Assembly: GCA_030512295.1 (NCBI GenBank)
Contig: JAULSR010000003.1
Location: 1,240,001-1,304,000 of the forward strand
Reading direction: 5' to 3'
Source of the DNA: Bombardia bombarda
Lineage: Eukaryota > Ascomycota > Sordariomycetes > Sordariales > Lasiosphaeriaceae
DNA: 64,000 nt
Shown here: one piece after another, positions 10,979-20,102 of the stretch
Layout: the number at the start of each line of letters is the position of its first letter
Numbering within the stretch: position 1 is the stretch's first letter
Program-made: the position numbers and the translations under genes
Notes under the pieces: model-generated
Seen by the model: only the letters and a program-made list of their open reading frames with translations
The model's database searches: none
What the model was told of the DNA's origin: nothing

Positions 10979-11844
10979 ATGGCGGCAATCATATCGAGGT
11001 CGACGACATCTCCGTCAGTATCGGCTTCGTCGGCGTCTACCATACTTACTTCAATTAAGTCGACGAAAGATAGCGATCCTCCGACCGTGCGATTTACCAA
11101 TACGCAAGATCTCTTTAATGCCACTAATTCCACTACTGGGGATTTCCTTGCCGTCACAAGTATGATATTACCCTTTTATTTCTATATAATATACTAATAT
11201 TTAGATATCTCTCCTAATCAATTCACGGAAATCGAGCGTGAGCGAGACACTCGACGCCGAAAGTTCCGTTTTCGCCGCTTTAATACCAATTCCCAGACCT
11301 TAATCATCACAATCCCAACCAATCTCCATGAGGCCCTTCACCTGGGACTTTATAAGCGGTATTGTGACCAGCTTGTCCGGAATGGTACGGAGGAAAGTTA
11401 GGAAAGTATTAGGTCAACTACATTTCGAACAGAACAAGGTCATCCTAGAGGAGATGGCGGAGAAGGCGATTCGACAGGCGGTCCATGGCCGGAACGTATA
11501 GTCTAGGAGCAGGTAATTGGCCAACACTAGTTATTGAGTCTGGACATTCCGAAACATTACCCGAACTTCACAAGGATATGCGGTGGTGGTTTCAGGCATC
11601 AAACCACGAGGTCAAGATTGTCATTCTGGCGAAATTTGACCACCAGCAACACCACATTTTACTAGGGAAATGGGAGGAAGAAATCTCGAGTCCACAAGGA
11701 GCGATAACGCGGAGTCGGGCTGCTGCTATATTGCAGCAGAATGGTGTTCTTAACCCAATGAAACGGCAGTCAATCACCATCACCCGCGATGAGACAGTAC
11801 CACCTCGCCAAGGCCTCCACTCAACCGCCCCGGTCGCGGTCTGA
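10979..11844 (+). pseudogene. Broken member of a dispersed uncharacterised fungal family
   Basis: ATG 10979 opens a Ser/Thr-rich N-terminus. Intron 11160-11204 (45 bp, ATACTAATATTTAG end) joins to VTNISPNQFTEIERERD and IPTNLHEALHLGLYKRYCDQ. The frame then meets TAG at 11398-11400 where I expect Trp (TGG). After a further frame change near 11490 it continues with NWPTLVIESGHSETLPEL, HKDMRWWFQASNHEVKIVIL and a stop at 11842-11844. The order 'ISP...IERERD', 'EALH.GLY', 'WPTLVIESG', 'DMRWWF...N..VKIV' belongs, from memory, to a multicopy family scattered through ascomycete genomes; its function is unknown to me. One nonsense and one frameshift make this copy a relic unless the sequence is wrong. 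Confidence 0.65.
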
Positions 11845-13962
11845 CCCTTGCTTCATCAGGCAACATGCTGCGTCAGGCGCGACATCCACAACGCCGTCCG
11901 CGCCTTCCTCTGCCGTCTTTGTTGGGCGCAGAGCGCACGGGAGCCAAGGCCCACCTTTTTTTAGCGCACGGACGTCCCACTTAGTTATCTCTCGAAGGGA
12001 GCGCCATTGTAGATTTGGCTTCCTTTCTTCATCCACAAAATCAAGCACAGAGTCACGGTCAAAGGTCTTTATAGCACCAATCCAGTGACCGATTCTTGTC
12101 AATCCTTTCTATTGTTGCCCCGTGCCCTTGACCTCATAGTCTTCCACGCTCGAGTGGGCTCGGCAAGTTCGCAAAGCAGGCGCCCAGAAGGATGCCAACC
12201 AGACACTCTATGACATGTGCCCGAAACAGAAAGGGTCACAGATGGAACCGCGCACCTAAGGCCCTGAAGTTCCGTTATGTCACAGAAGCGCATGTCTGGC
12301 CCTGTGGGAAGCCGACAACGCCCACCTGACCCGGCTGTCCTTGCTGCTAGGTTTCCTTCCTCGAGCACCTCGACGATGATGCAGCAGACCCTGCCCCCGA
12401 GCTTGAACTTGCAGATGAACGAGTCCTCCATGTCCGTCGAGATGACGGAACCGGGGAGAAGGTATGGTAGGGTCGGACCCTGTTTTTTAGTAACCCAACC
12501 AATATGTAGTGCTATCTGTACGAAGCGGCGACACAACTATATCATCGCCAACGCCAAGCACAACTTTGTATCAAAACCGTCCCAGCATGTGTCAGACATG
12601 AACTGGACAACTTGAGAACGGGAGCCGATAACAAGGATAATTCGATCCCATCTACAGGAGAACATTCATTATGCAAGCAAAACTTTACATAATACCTGGA
12701 ATTATATTAGGAGAATCGTTACCTAAAGTACACTTCAAGAATCAGTCGAAAGGGTAGGTACCTACCTACCTACCTACCTAGTCAGCGAGTCCCTGTCCGC
12801 CTGAGAGAGGATGGAATCTCGGGTGCCGAGTCCGACTGGAAATTGAGGACCTGGGAGCGCTTGTCTCAGGAATGGCCGCTGAAAGCCTCAAGTTGTCGGG
12901 CAAACAAGGAGTTGCTGCCTGGCCGTGGCGCCCTGGGTCGGGTGGCTGCCTCTCCGACATGGGCGGTTGGCAGCTCAGGAGACGGCAGACGAAAGATTGG
13001 AGGGCCGCGGACAGCGGCGGCGAGATGGCGCGATCACGAAGTCTGGGGAATTAGTGTAGAGCTAGAGAAGGAGGAAAAGATATTGCGAGGGAAATCAGCT
13101 AGCGGCGGGCTAGGGCGCAGGGTATATGATGAGACTGGGGAAAAGGGAGGTTGAGGTGGGCAGATGGCAATGGTTGAGCCAGAGGTGAGGCTAGAGCCAG
13201 AAAGGCTGTACGCCGAAGCCGGAGATAAGAGGGAAAATAGGTGCTCATGAAGGGTGAGAGAGGTTCTGGGTGAGTGGTGGCTCTGAAGGATAGGTAGGTA
13301 GATTCCTGCCCTGCGCCTCGGGCTCGTCGCGGCCTTCCGGCTTTCGCTTGGGGCAAAGGGCCAATGGTCGGCTTACCGCCGTCAACTCACCTCTAGCTGA
13401 GTCCAGCTTCAGTGGTGATGGGGAAATTGCGTTCGTTACGAAATCGGACGGAAACGCTGAGGTGAATCACGAAGAGATCGACGATAAAGTTAGGCGAAGT
13501 GTGTAAAAAAAGTGCAAGGGATGATTTGGTTGAGCGACGACGGCCTTGCTCAGTATGTCACTTTTTAAGCACTATGCACCTTACATAATATCGCAAATTG
13601 ACAAGTCCAGGTGAAGGTCACAGCTGTGAAGCTCACGTTCATCCGCAATAGAACCAAACCATAGCCCGCGTTCTGTAGAAGATTCTTTAGATGATAGTAA
13701 CATCTTCAAAGTATTAAATAGTAGGAGATACTGGTAGTAGTAATAAATAACTAGTAACCAAGTTACTTCGCTCAACGCCATGCTAAAATACATCATGATA
13801 TGTGCCACAACTGATAGAACTAATACCCAAGCTTCATCACTCATGCACATCTCCCAACCCATCCCTCATTTACAGGAAGTCATTACTCATCCCCAAAAAA
13901 GAAGTCAACCATCGCCAACAAACACGCCACCATCATCCACCTACCCCCTCAATATCCAGTCA
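11845..13962. other. Gene-poor spacer
   Basis: Minus-strand frames at 11821-12102 (93 codons, with FDRDSVLDFVDEERKPNLQW and LREITKWDVRALKK) and 12099-12536 (145 codons) have a partly protein-like look and could be the remains of a gene, but no domain is recognisable. Frames at 12843-13154 and 13099-13356 are not convincing. The rest is AT-richer DNA near 13650-13800 with no feature seen. Confidence 0.35.
12755..12780. repeat. CCTA tetranucleotide repeat
   Basis: TAGGTA is followed by five CCTA units, making a short microsatellite whose left edge is self-complementary to it. Confidence 0.85.
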
Positions 13963-14460
13963 CTAGTTCCCATAATACCGATTCCCCCCCCTATGCACGC
14001 TCCTCGACCGACTCCTCCCCTGTCCCTCGCCCCCCTGATACACATACGTCGCCGACGGCCTCCTCACCTTCTCCTCCACCACCACCGCGCCTCCCCTGGA
14101 AGTTGACCGTCGATGACTATGATGGTGGTGGTGTCCACCACTCCCATGACGGTGATGGCTGTGCCGCGACCGCGACCTGGCGGGGCCGTCATCATACCAG
14201 CCCTGCGACCGCTCCGAGGCGTGCGGCGGGGCGGCGGGCGCGCCCGGCTTGGTGCAGGTGCGGATGATGTACCAGAGGAGAAGGATGCCGGCGATGCTGC
14301 CGATGACGATGCCGGCGATGGAACCGCCGTCTAGGTTCGATGAGAATGAGGAGGAGGAGGATGAATTGGGGGAGGCGGTGACGGTGATGGTCGCGCCAGG
14401 GGCGGCGTCTTGGCGGGTGAGGAGGAGGGAGCGGAGGGGGAGGGTTGGGGTTGGTGCCAT
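13963..14460 (-). CDS. Single-pass membrane protein with His/Arg/Ser-rich tail
   Basis: One exon, 165 residues. The N-terminal 45 residues are Ser/Thr-rich with a run of Ser at 33-38, then a glycine-patterned membrane segment at about 46-67 (GGSIAGIVIGSIAGILLLWY), then a basic cytosolic tail with His clusters at about 100-116 and RSRSR motifs. Small proteins with a Ser-rich outer part, one glycine-rich membrane helix and a charged tail are common in filamentous fungi and are thought to sit in the plasma membrane. No enzyme domain is present. The first ATG (14460) is used; the first 19 residues are only weakly like a signal peptide. Function unknown. Confidence 0.75.
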   Translation of the reverse strand: MAPTPTLPLRSLLLTRQDAAPGATITVTASPNSSSSSSFSSNLDGGSIAGIVIGSIAGILLLWYIIRTCTKPGAPAAPPHASERSQGWYDDGPARSRSRHSHHRHGSGGHHHHHSHRRSTSRGGAVVVEEKVRRPSATYVYQGGEGQGRSRSRSVHRGGNRYYGN

Positions 14461-16098
14461 GTTGGCTTGGTGTGGTGGTTTGGTTGAAGTTGAAGTTGAC
14501 TGGTGCCTGTCTCAAGATCTCGATTGTGGCTGGCTTGTGCCGAGTGGAGATGGTTGGGTGTTCTCGTCAATGACGCCTGAGGCTGACGGTAGCGGCGAGG
14601 GTGAGATAAGACGTGAGATGAGCCTGCCTTGTCGTGGGTGGTGGTGGCGAAAAATAGTAACCGCAGTGTGAAGCTGGTGGTGTGGTGACACGGCGTTAGG
14701 TTTTGTCGATCACGGGCCCGTATTATGGATGGGCGTGTCCAACAGGAAGAAGTCAAACAGACAGCAGATAAGCATGGGAAAGGGAAAGGAAGAAAATGGG
14801 CGGGAAGGACATTGGTGGAGTGAGATATAGGCAGCGGTGAGTTATTAAGGTAGGATCAGATCAGTGGGTATAACTCGCAGCCATGCTGAAAATCATTTTT
14901 GACTGGGGTATCATTCAATACCGAACCATAAACTTTTCCCATGATACCAATATCAGAAATATTGGAAAAAGATGGGCATGCCCTATTGCGCGCCAGTTGC
15001 CAACCTCGCAGTGGGATGGGACGTAGGCCTAGTCTGACGGGACGGCTGGGGAAGGTAATACTGAATGACGTAAACGAAGAAATGCAGATGTCCAGCCTTG
15101 GTGATGTTGTGCATGAAGCGCCTTGGCATCTGTGGGTGAAGGGGCAGGCAAGCATAGAAACGCATCTGGTTGGACAGAGGTTGAGGAAGTTGGGCAGGGG
15201 GTCGACTCGCTGCAACCCACACAGCTCACATTTCCGAGAAATGACGTAAACCAGCTTTCTTGAATGGGTCGTGGACTCGCTCATAAACAGCAGACTTGTC
15301 ACGTCGACAGAAACTGATGTTTGAGGCTTTTCTTTTTTTGAGACGAACTGATGTGGCTGGAAGGCGCGTGAAACTTTTGTCGACCAAGAGCACTTTTTTC
15401 CATTGGATTAAACTGAACATAAAATCGCTGAGGAACAAGTCCTTTGTCTTGGAATGGCGATGTCGGGCATTTTCATAAGCTTGGAAAGCGGTTATGGCGA
15501 AAATACTCACGAAAATTTCGAGTCTGGGTATTTTCGAGCCACCAATTGGCCAATCCGGGATGTCGGCAACAGGCTCGATCTTGGGACTTGGTAATGTCCT
15601 GCAAGGTGCCGCACCCGCAGATAGTAGAGGATGTACGGTACATATTTTGGTGTCGTTCCCTGTTAGCATCACACAACAAGATAGACTTCTGTCCTGTCAC
15701 ACTGGTAAGACTCTCAAGTTTCCGTGGGCTGACAAGGTGAGTGGGCTGGCAAAGCACCAGTTCCGAGAGGATCGGCATGGAAGTTTGCCAACGGCTCTCC
15801 CTCATGTTCGGTGAAGGCCGCCTTGTGACGCACTCGGAGCGAAGAGGAGGGTGGGTAAAGGCTTGGCATTGGATGCCACCATCTCATCAGTCAGTCGCAG
15901 GATCGAGAATAATGAGACGAAAACCGCCTCTCATGGCGGCCATAATAACTCGTAGAACGAGCGGCCCGTCACGTCTTTCTCGCTCTTCCAACATTACCGG
16001 GAGGTATTAACCATAACCTGAAAAAAACTTGTCAGTTTCTCGATCTTCCAAAATCACCGAAAGCTGTCAGCCATAACCAAGAAATATCGTCAGCAACC
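14461..16098. other. Intergenic, no supported gene
   Basis: This is the shared upstream region of a minus-strand and a plus-strand gene. Minus-strand frames at 14856-15302 and 15226-15672 (148 codons each) have no recognisable motif and no supporting splice pattern. The last 120 bp hold an imperfect 43-bp duplication (see the entry at 15976). Confidence 0.4.
15976..16078. repeat. Imperfect direct duplication in 5' region
   Basis: Two 43-base blocks, 15976-16018 and 16036-16078, share TTTCTCG.TCTTCCAA at the left and CCATAACC at the right, 60 bp apart. Both are followed by an A-rich stretch ending GTCAG. They lie directly before the start codon at 16099 and could be transcription or splice-related elements. 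Confidence 0.6.
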
Positions 16099-16740
16099 AT
16101 GTCAGACCATCGACGAGGCAGAGCGCGCAACAGCCATCGCTATGATGACTACGACGACGGCTACTACAACTACGAGCGCCAACCAAGACACCGGTCCCTA
16201 GGCCGTCAGGCCCTGGACAAGCTGGAGAGCGCCGTTGGCATCTCACCCCCAAGCGACTCTGGCAAAGTCGTGGCATTCCGAGAGCCGTCTCCAGGAAGCC
16301 TCTACTCCGCAGATCGAGCAGCTCGACACCATGGCCACCACAGCAATCATGGTGGCAGTCATCATGGCCATCACAACCATCACAACAACCGCCGCGCATA
16401 TAGCACATCTCCCCCGCGACAACACCGTCGCCATCATCACTCCACCGACCACCATCGAGACGAACACGACAGGAGCCGCAGCCACGTCAAGAGCAATGTC
16501 GAGGTAGCCATGGAAGCTGCCGCGATCGAGGCCTTTCGGATCCGCAAGGAGCCAGGATCGTGGACGGGCAGTAAGGGAGGCCGGGTGGCTACGGCAGCGC
16601 TGAGCGCCGCGGCTATTGGGGCCGCATCGGAGAGCAGGAACCCAGACCATGAGCCGGGCAAGATCGGCAAGCTCGGCACGGCGATCGGAGGACTTATGGT
16701 GAACCGGATTGTGAACGGGCCGCGGAAGGAGATGCGTTAG
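16099..16740 (+). CDS. His-rich protein with conserved C-terminal helical module
   Basis: One exon, 213 residues, start in good context (ACCATGT). Residues 1-40 are Arg/Tyr/Asp-rich, 77-123 are dense in His (about half the residues), and 130-213 form an Ala-rich helical part with EAFRIRKEPGSW, GSKGGRVATAALSAAAIGAA and GGLMVNRIVNGPR. The C-terminal pattern resembles the DUF3824-like tails of fungal RNA-binding-type or nuclear-matrix-like proteins that I know only as hypothetical. The His stretch could bind metal ions. No signal peptide or membrane segment is clear. Function unknown; the gene itself is well supported. Confidence 0.8.
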   Translation: MSDHRRGRARNSHRYDDYDDGYYNYERQPRHRSLGRQALDKLESAVGISPPSDSGKVVAFREPSPGSLYSADRAARHHGHHSNHGGSHHGHHNHHNNRRAYSTSPPRQHRRHHHSTDHHRDEHDRSRSHVKSNVEVAMEAAAIEAFRIRKEPGSWTGSKGGRVATAALSAAAIGAASESRNPDHEPGKIGKLGTAIGGLMVNRIVNGPRKEMR

Positions 16741-17462
16741 GTGCTTGAGGACATGCAGTATACAGTCTGCGAGGATGAAGGAGGACATGACGGATGGCGG
16801 GATTTTCGTTGTTTTTTTCCTCATGATGTTATGACCTTAATGTATTGTTATTTATGACGACCGCTGCGCAGCGTTTCTTCATTCCTGAGACAAATTATGC
16901 TTTTGGACCCTTGACGCTGTCAGCTAATCCATCGTGAACTATAACTGAACCCTTGATGACTGATGACTAAATGAGCCATTGACGGCCCTAGTGAGGCGAA
17001 GCTGTCACAGTGGTTTCTGGTGGCGAAAGAAGGACGGGAGAACGGCAGTGGCAGGCTTGGCGGCGATCCGCCAGGCTGTTGTCGTCATTCCCCACTCTTT
17101 TTTGGCTGGTCTCAAAGAAGCATGATCAGAATGAGATCATAGGCACGAAACCGGACCAGTCCTAATTGGTGGGTGATTGCTTGGGAATAACCAGCGCCTG
17201 CGCAAAGATCTCACTTGAGACGGCTAATCTTTGAGAAATGACGTTGAAAGCGCTCGCAAACAGGTGTCAAGACCTTCAAAGTGACGCCATGTGGTCAGCT
17301 GAGCACGCCGGTATTCATCCCTTAGATGAATGAAAGAGAGTGTATTTAACTCCAAGCCACTTCTGGAGATCCAACCCTTGGAGGATCACCCAACTTCATC
17401 AATACAAACATCCAATCCAAATAACAACCACCAAGACAAACAAACAAAACACAAAACTCACC
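16741..17462. promoter_or_regulatory. Intergenic region with likely promoter of the next gene
   Basis: No coding frame. From about 17390 the sequence becomes a long A/C-rich stretch (ACAAACAAAACACAAAACTCACC), typical of highly expressed fungal 5' leaders, ending at the ATG at 17463. Confidence 0.45.
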
Positions 17463-18242
17463 ATGTACTCCTCAACCAACGAACGAGGCACCCGCCGCCA
17501 GCAGGACGCCGCCGGCCTCCACAACACAGCAGCAGCCTCCACCAACCCAACCTTTGGCGAGAGTCCCGTCTCCGGTCCCGCGCCCACCACCGCCGGCCAC
17601 CACAAGCACGACGTGCTGAACAAGCTCGACCCGCGCGTCGACAGCACCAAGGACCAGCGCCCCATGGCCGCCGCCGAGGCCCCCGCCGGCACCTACGGCC
17701 CGCACAAGTCGCGCCTCGCAAACACCCTCGACCCCCGCGTCGACTCTGACGGCTCCAGTGCCAACCGCCACCACAACACCGGAGCAGCTGCTACTGGGTA
17801 CGGAGCAGGAGCTTCGACAATGGGCGGCAACCACAACCAAGGCATGGGCATGGGCAACAGCACCATGCACGGCGGCGGCAACAGCGGCGTCCCCGAGGGC
17901 ACCTACGGCCCGCACAGCTCGCGCATGGCTAATGCCATGGACCCTCGCGTTGACTCCGATATGGACAGCGCCCGCGCTGGCTACGGCGCTGGTATGCAGC
18001 AGCCGTATGGTACTACCGGTACACATGGCGCGCATGGTACGCATGGCACGCATGCCGCCCAGCCCAGCCACGGCCTGCATGGTTCCTCGCGCGCCGTCGA
18101 CCCCATCCACCCTGGTCCGGCACCACACACCGCTGGGCCGCACAAGTCGGATCTGCTGAACAAGCTCGATCCGCTTGTGGACAGCAAGGCCACTAGGTCG
18201 ACAGGTGGTGCGGGTTATGATACCCAGCAGCAGCGATACTGA
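17463..18242 (+). CDS. Four-repeat DPRVDSD protein, stress-protein-like
   Basis: One exon, 259 residues; the start at 17463 follows CTCACCATG, and the longer in-frame extension upstream lacks such context. Four copies of a 19-residue motif, consensus GPHKSRLANKLDPRVDSD, lie at about 43-61, 77-95, 147-165 and 223-241. The spacers are Gly/Ala/His-rich, with a GTHGAHGTHGTHAA stretch. The fourth copy has Leu for the Arg of DPRVD. It is hydrophilic, low in hydrophobic core residues, with no signal peptide, and so probably disordered. Proteins with this motif are widespread in ascomycetes and are often described as abundant in conidia or under stress, but no biochemical role is established to my knowledge. 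Confidence 0.85.
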   Translation: MYSSTNERGTRRQQDAAGLHNTAAASTNPTFGESPVSGPAPTTAGHHKHDVLNKLDPRVDSTKDQRPMAAAEAPAGTYGPHKSRLANTLDPRVDSDGSSANRHHNTGAAATGYGAGASTMGGNHNQGMGMGNSTMHGGGNSGVPEGTYGPHSSRMANAMDPRVDSDMDSARAGYGAGMQQPYGTTGTHGAHGTHGTHAAQPSHGLHGSSRAVDPIHPGPAPHTAGPHKSDLLNKLDPLVDSKATRSTGGAGYDTQQQRY

Positions 18243-20102
18243 GCTCACTGAGCCAGCCTGGCTGGGCAGCTAGTGGGAATGGGATGATTGCTTTCTTTTC
18301 TGTTGCCGTGTGTTTTTTGTATGATGAGAGAGACGGATGATGTATTATAGCTATACCCAGTGTGCTGACGGACGAGAAGAAATGAAAATGGGAGAATGTC
18401 ATAGAGGGCATGATGATGGGAGGATGAAATGGCCGGTCGTTAGGTAGAATTACCTTGACAAAACAGATTTTGGAATCTACGTATTTGATCTGTCGCGAAT
18501 CTTGTGTGCTCGCACTCGCGCATGTAATTTTTTTTCTTTCCCCAAGATACATTTGCATGCTCGTCGCAGGCGCCGTACGTGCCTTCTAAGCCGAGGTGAG
18601 CGCCGGAGAACTGTAGAACCTCCAAAATCAGCCGTCAATGACGCCCTCGCCGTGGTCACAATGACTCGCCTTCATGACTTTGGAGGCGGTTGGAGCTCCG
18701 CTCTGGTCAAAATAGCTGTTGTTGTTGATGCGCATATCCTTTCATTCGATTGACCGGCTCCAGTAGGGTACCGTACCGCATGTGCAACAGAGAAGGCACT
18801 GTTCTCAGGTTGCGTGTCACGGACAGGCGCGTTGTCTTTTGGAAGGTGCACCGATTGGTCTGTAGTAGTCAGTGAGGCCTACAGAGTGCACTGCAAAATT
18901 CAGCCTACACGGCCGTTCAAATAGGTACCTATGCATCAAGCGCAAATACTGTACCTCGAAACGTGTCTAGGTATTTTCCTCAGCGGGAAAACACGACCCG
19001 CTGTGATAATTACGTAACCAAGCCCAACCCCAACCCACCACAAACACATTCCGGCTTAGCCTCCACCAACGGATTAACCCGACCGGCAACCCACTCGTCC
19101 CCGGTCGCACCTGCCCGCGCACAAAAACCATCACCCTTTTCTTTCTTTCTTCTTTCTAACTTTTTTTTTTCCCTCGTCCGTCCCAACAAACAATAGCACG
19201 ACAAAAATAATGAGGGCAAGTCCCATCGACACTCCTGCCAGCTCATCACCTAGTGGGTGGCGTGCTGTGGTGGGTGATGATGTGGATTTGTTCTCGTCGT
19301 CGTTGTTGTGTTGACCACAATCTGCTATGATGAAAAACCATACCTTCAGACTCGAATCCTGAGAGACAGACTATTTGCTCTTAAGAACGGCTATCTGAGC
19401 AGACTTCAACTTTTTTATTATGTTCTTTATCTGTCCCTTATTTTATTCTCTTATTTGGATTTGGAGATAGGAAGCAAGTTGGCCCATGAGGGATATTGTG
19501 CGATGCAAAATCGCTGTGAAATGTGTCGTGGCTGTTGGGTGCACATGCATGTAATAGGAGGCGATGTTGGGATCACGACTAGACTATCGCAGCAATTTAG
19601 CTTGATGCGCACATCTTCACCATCTATGGCGTGTCGTGTAGAGTATGCTGTCACGTAGATTACACAATACGAATACAAGAACTTGTTTGCAAAACATCTA
19701 CCTAAACATCAATTCATCAAAAAGAGGTATCTCCTAGCTCAGCTACCCTACGTAACCTGTGTTATCCATCCATCCATCCATCGACCCATTTCCCTCAAAA
19801 AGAAAGAAAAGCCGTGTCTCAACCGCAATCAACCCCCAAAGACGCCTAAACTCCCACGTACCGTCTCTTCATTCTCCCACAAGTTTGTAGTTGTCTGGTA
19901 TCGGCCGTTACAACCCCCAAGCTCCCTCTCTTCTCTGACCACGACGCGCAATGGGATAAATAGCAATGAAAAAAAGGCGGCCGTGATAAAAACTGTGCGC
20001 AATGCGTTGAATACCATCCTCCAGTCCAGCCTCTGCCTATCACCAGTGGCCAACCTGACTACCTCATCCCCCCTCCCAATAAACAACCCAAATCCAAAAT
20101 CA
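18243..20102. other. Intergenic, no supported gene
   Basis: 1.9 kb holding the 3' ends of two convergent genes. I see a pyrimidine-rich (CTTT) tract near 19138-19172 and a (CATC)4 run near 19770-19786. No frame looks coding; long frames around 19683-20252 are pyrimidine-rich chance frames antisense to the VID27 3' end. Confidence 0.5.

Noticed and set aside
12099..12536. 145-codon minus-strand frame as a gene
   Set aside because: Some segments look protein-like, but there is no domain, and joining to the neighbouring frame needs several changes.
17472..18248. 258-codon open frame on the minus strand
   Set aside because: It is antisense to the DPRVDSD repeat gene and arises from its GC-rich codons; no motif and no intron support.
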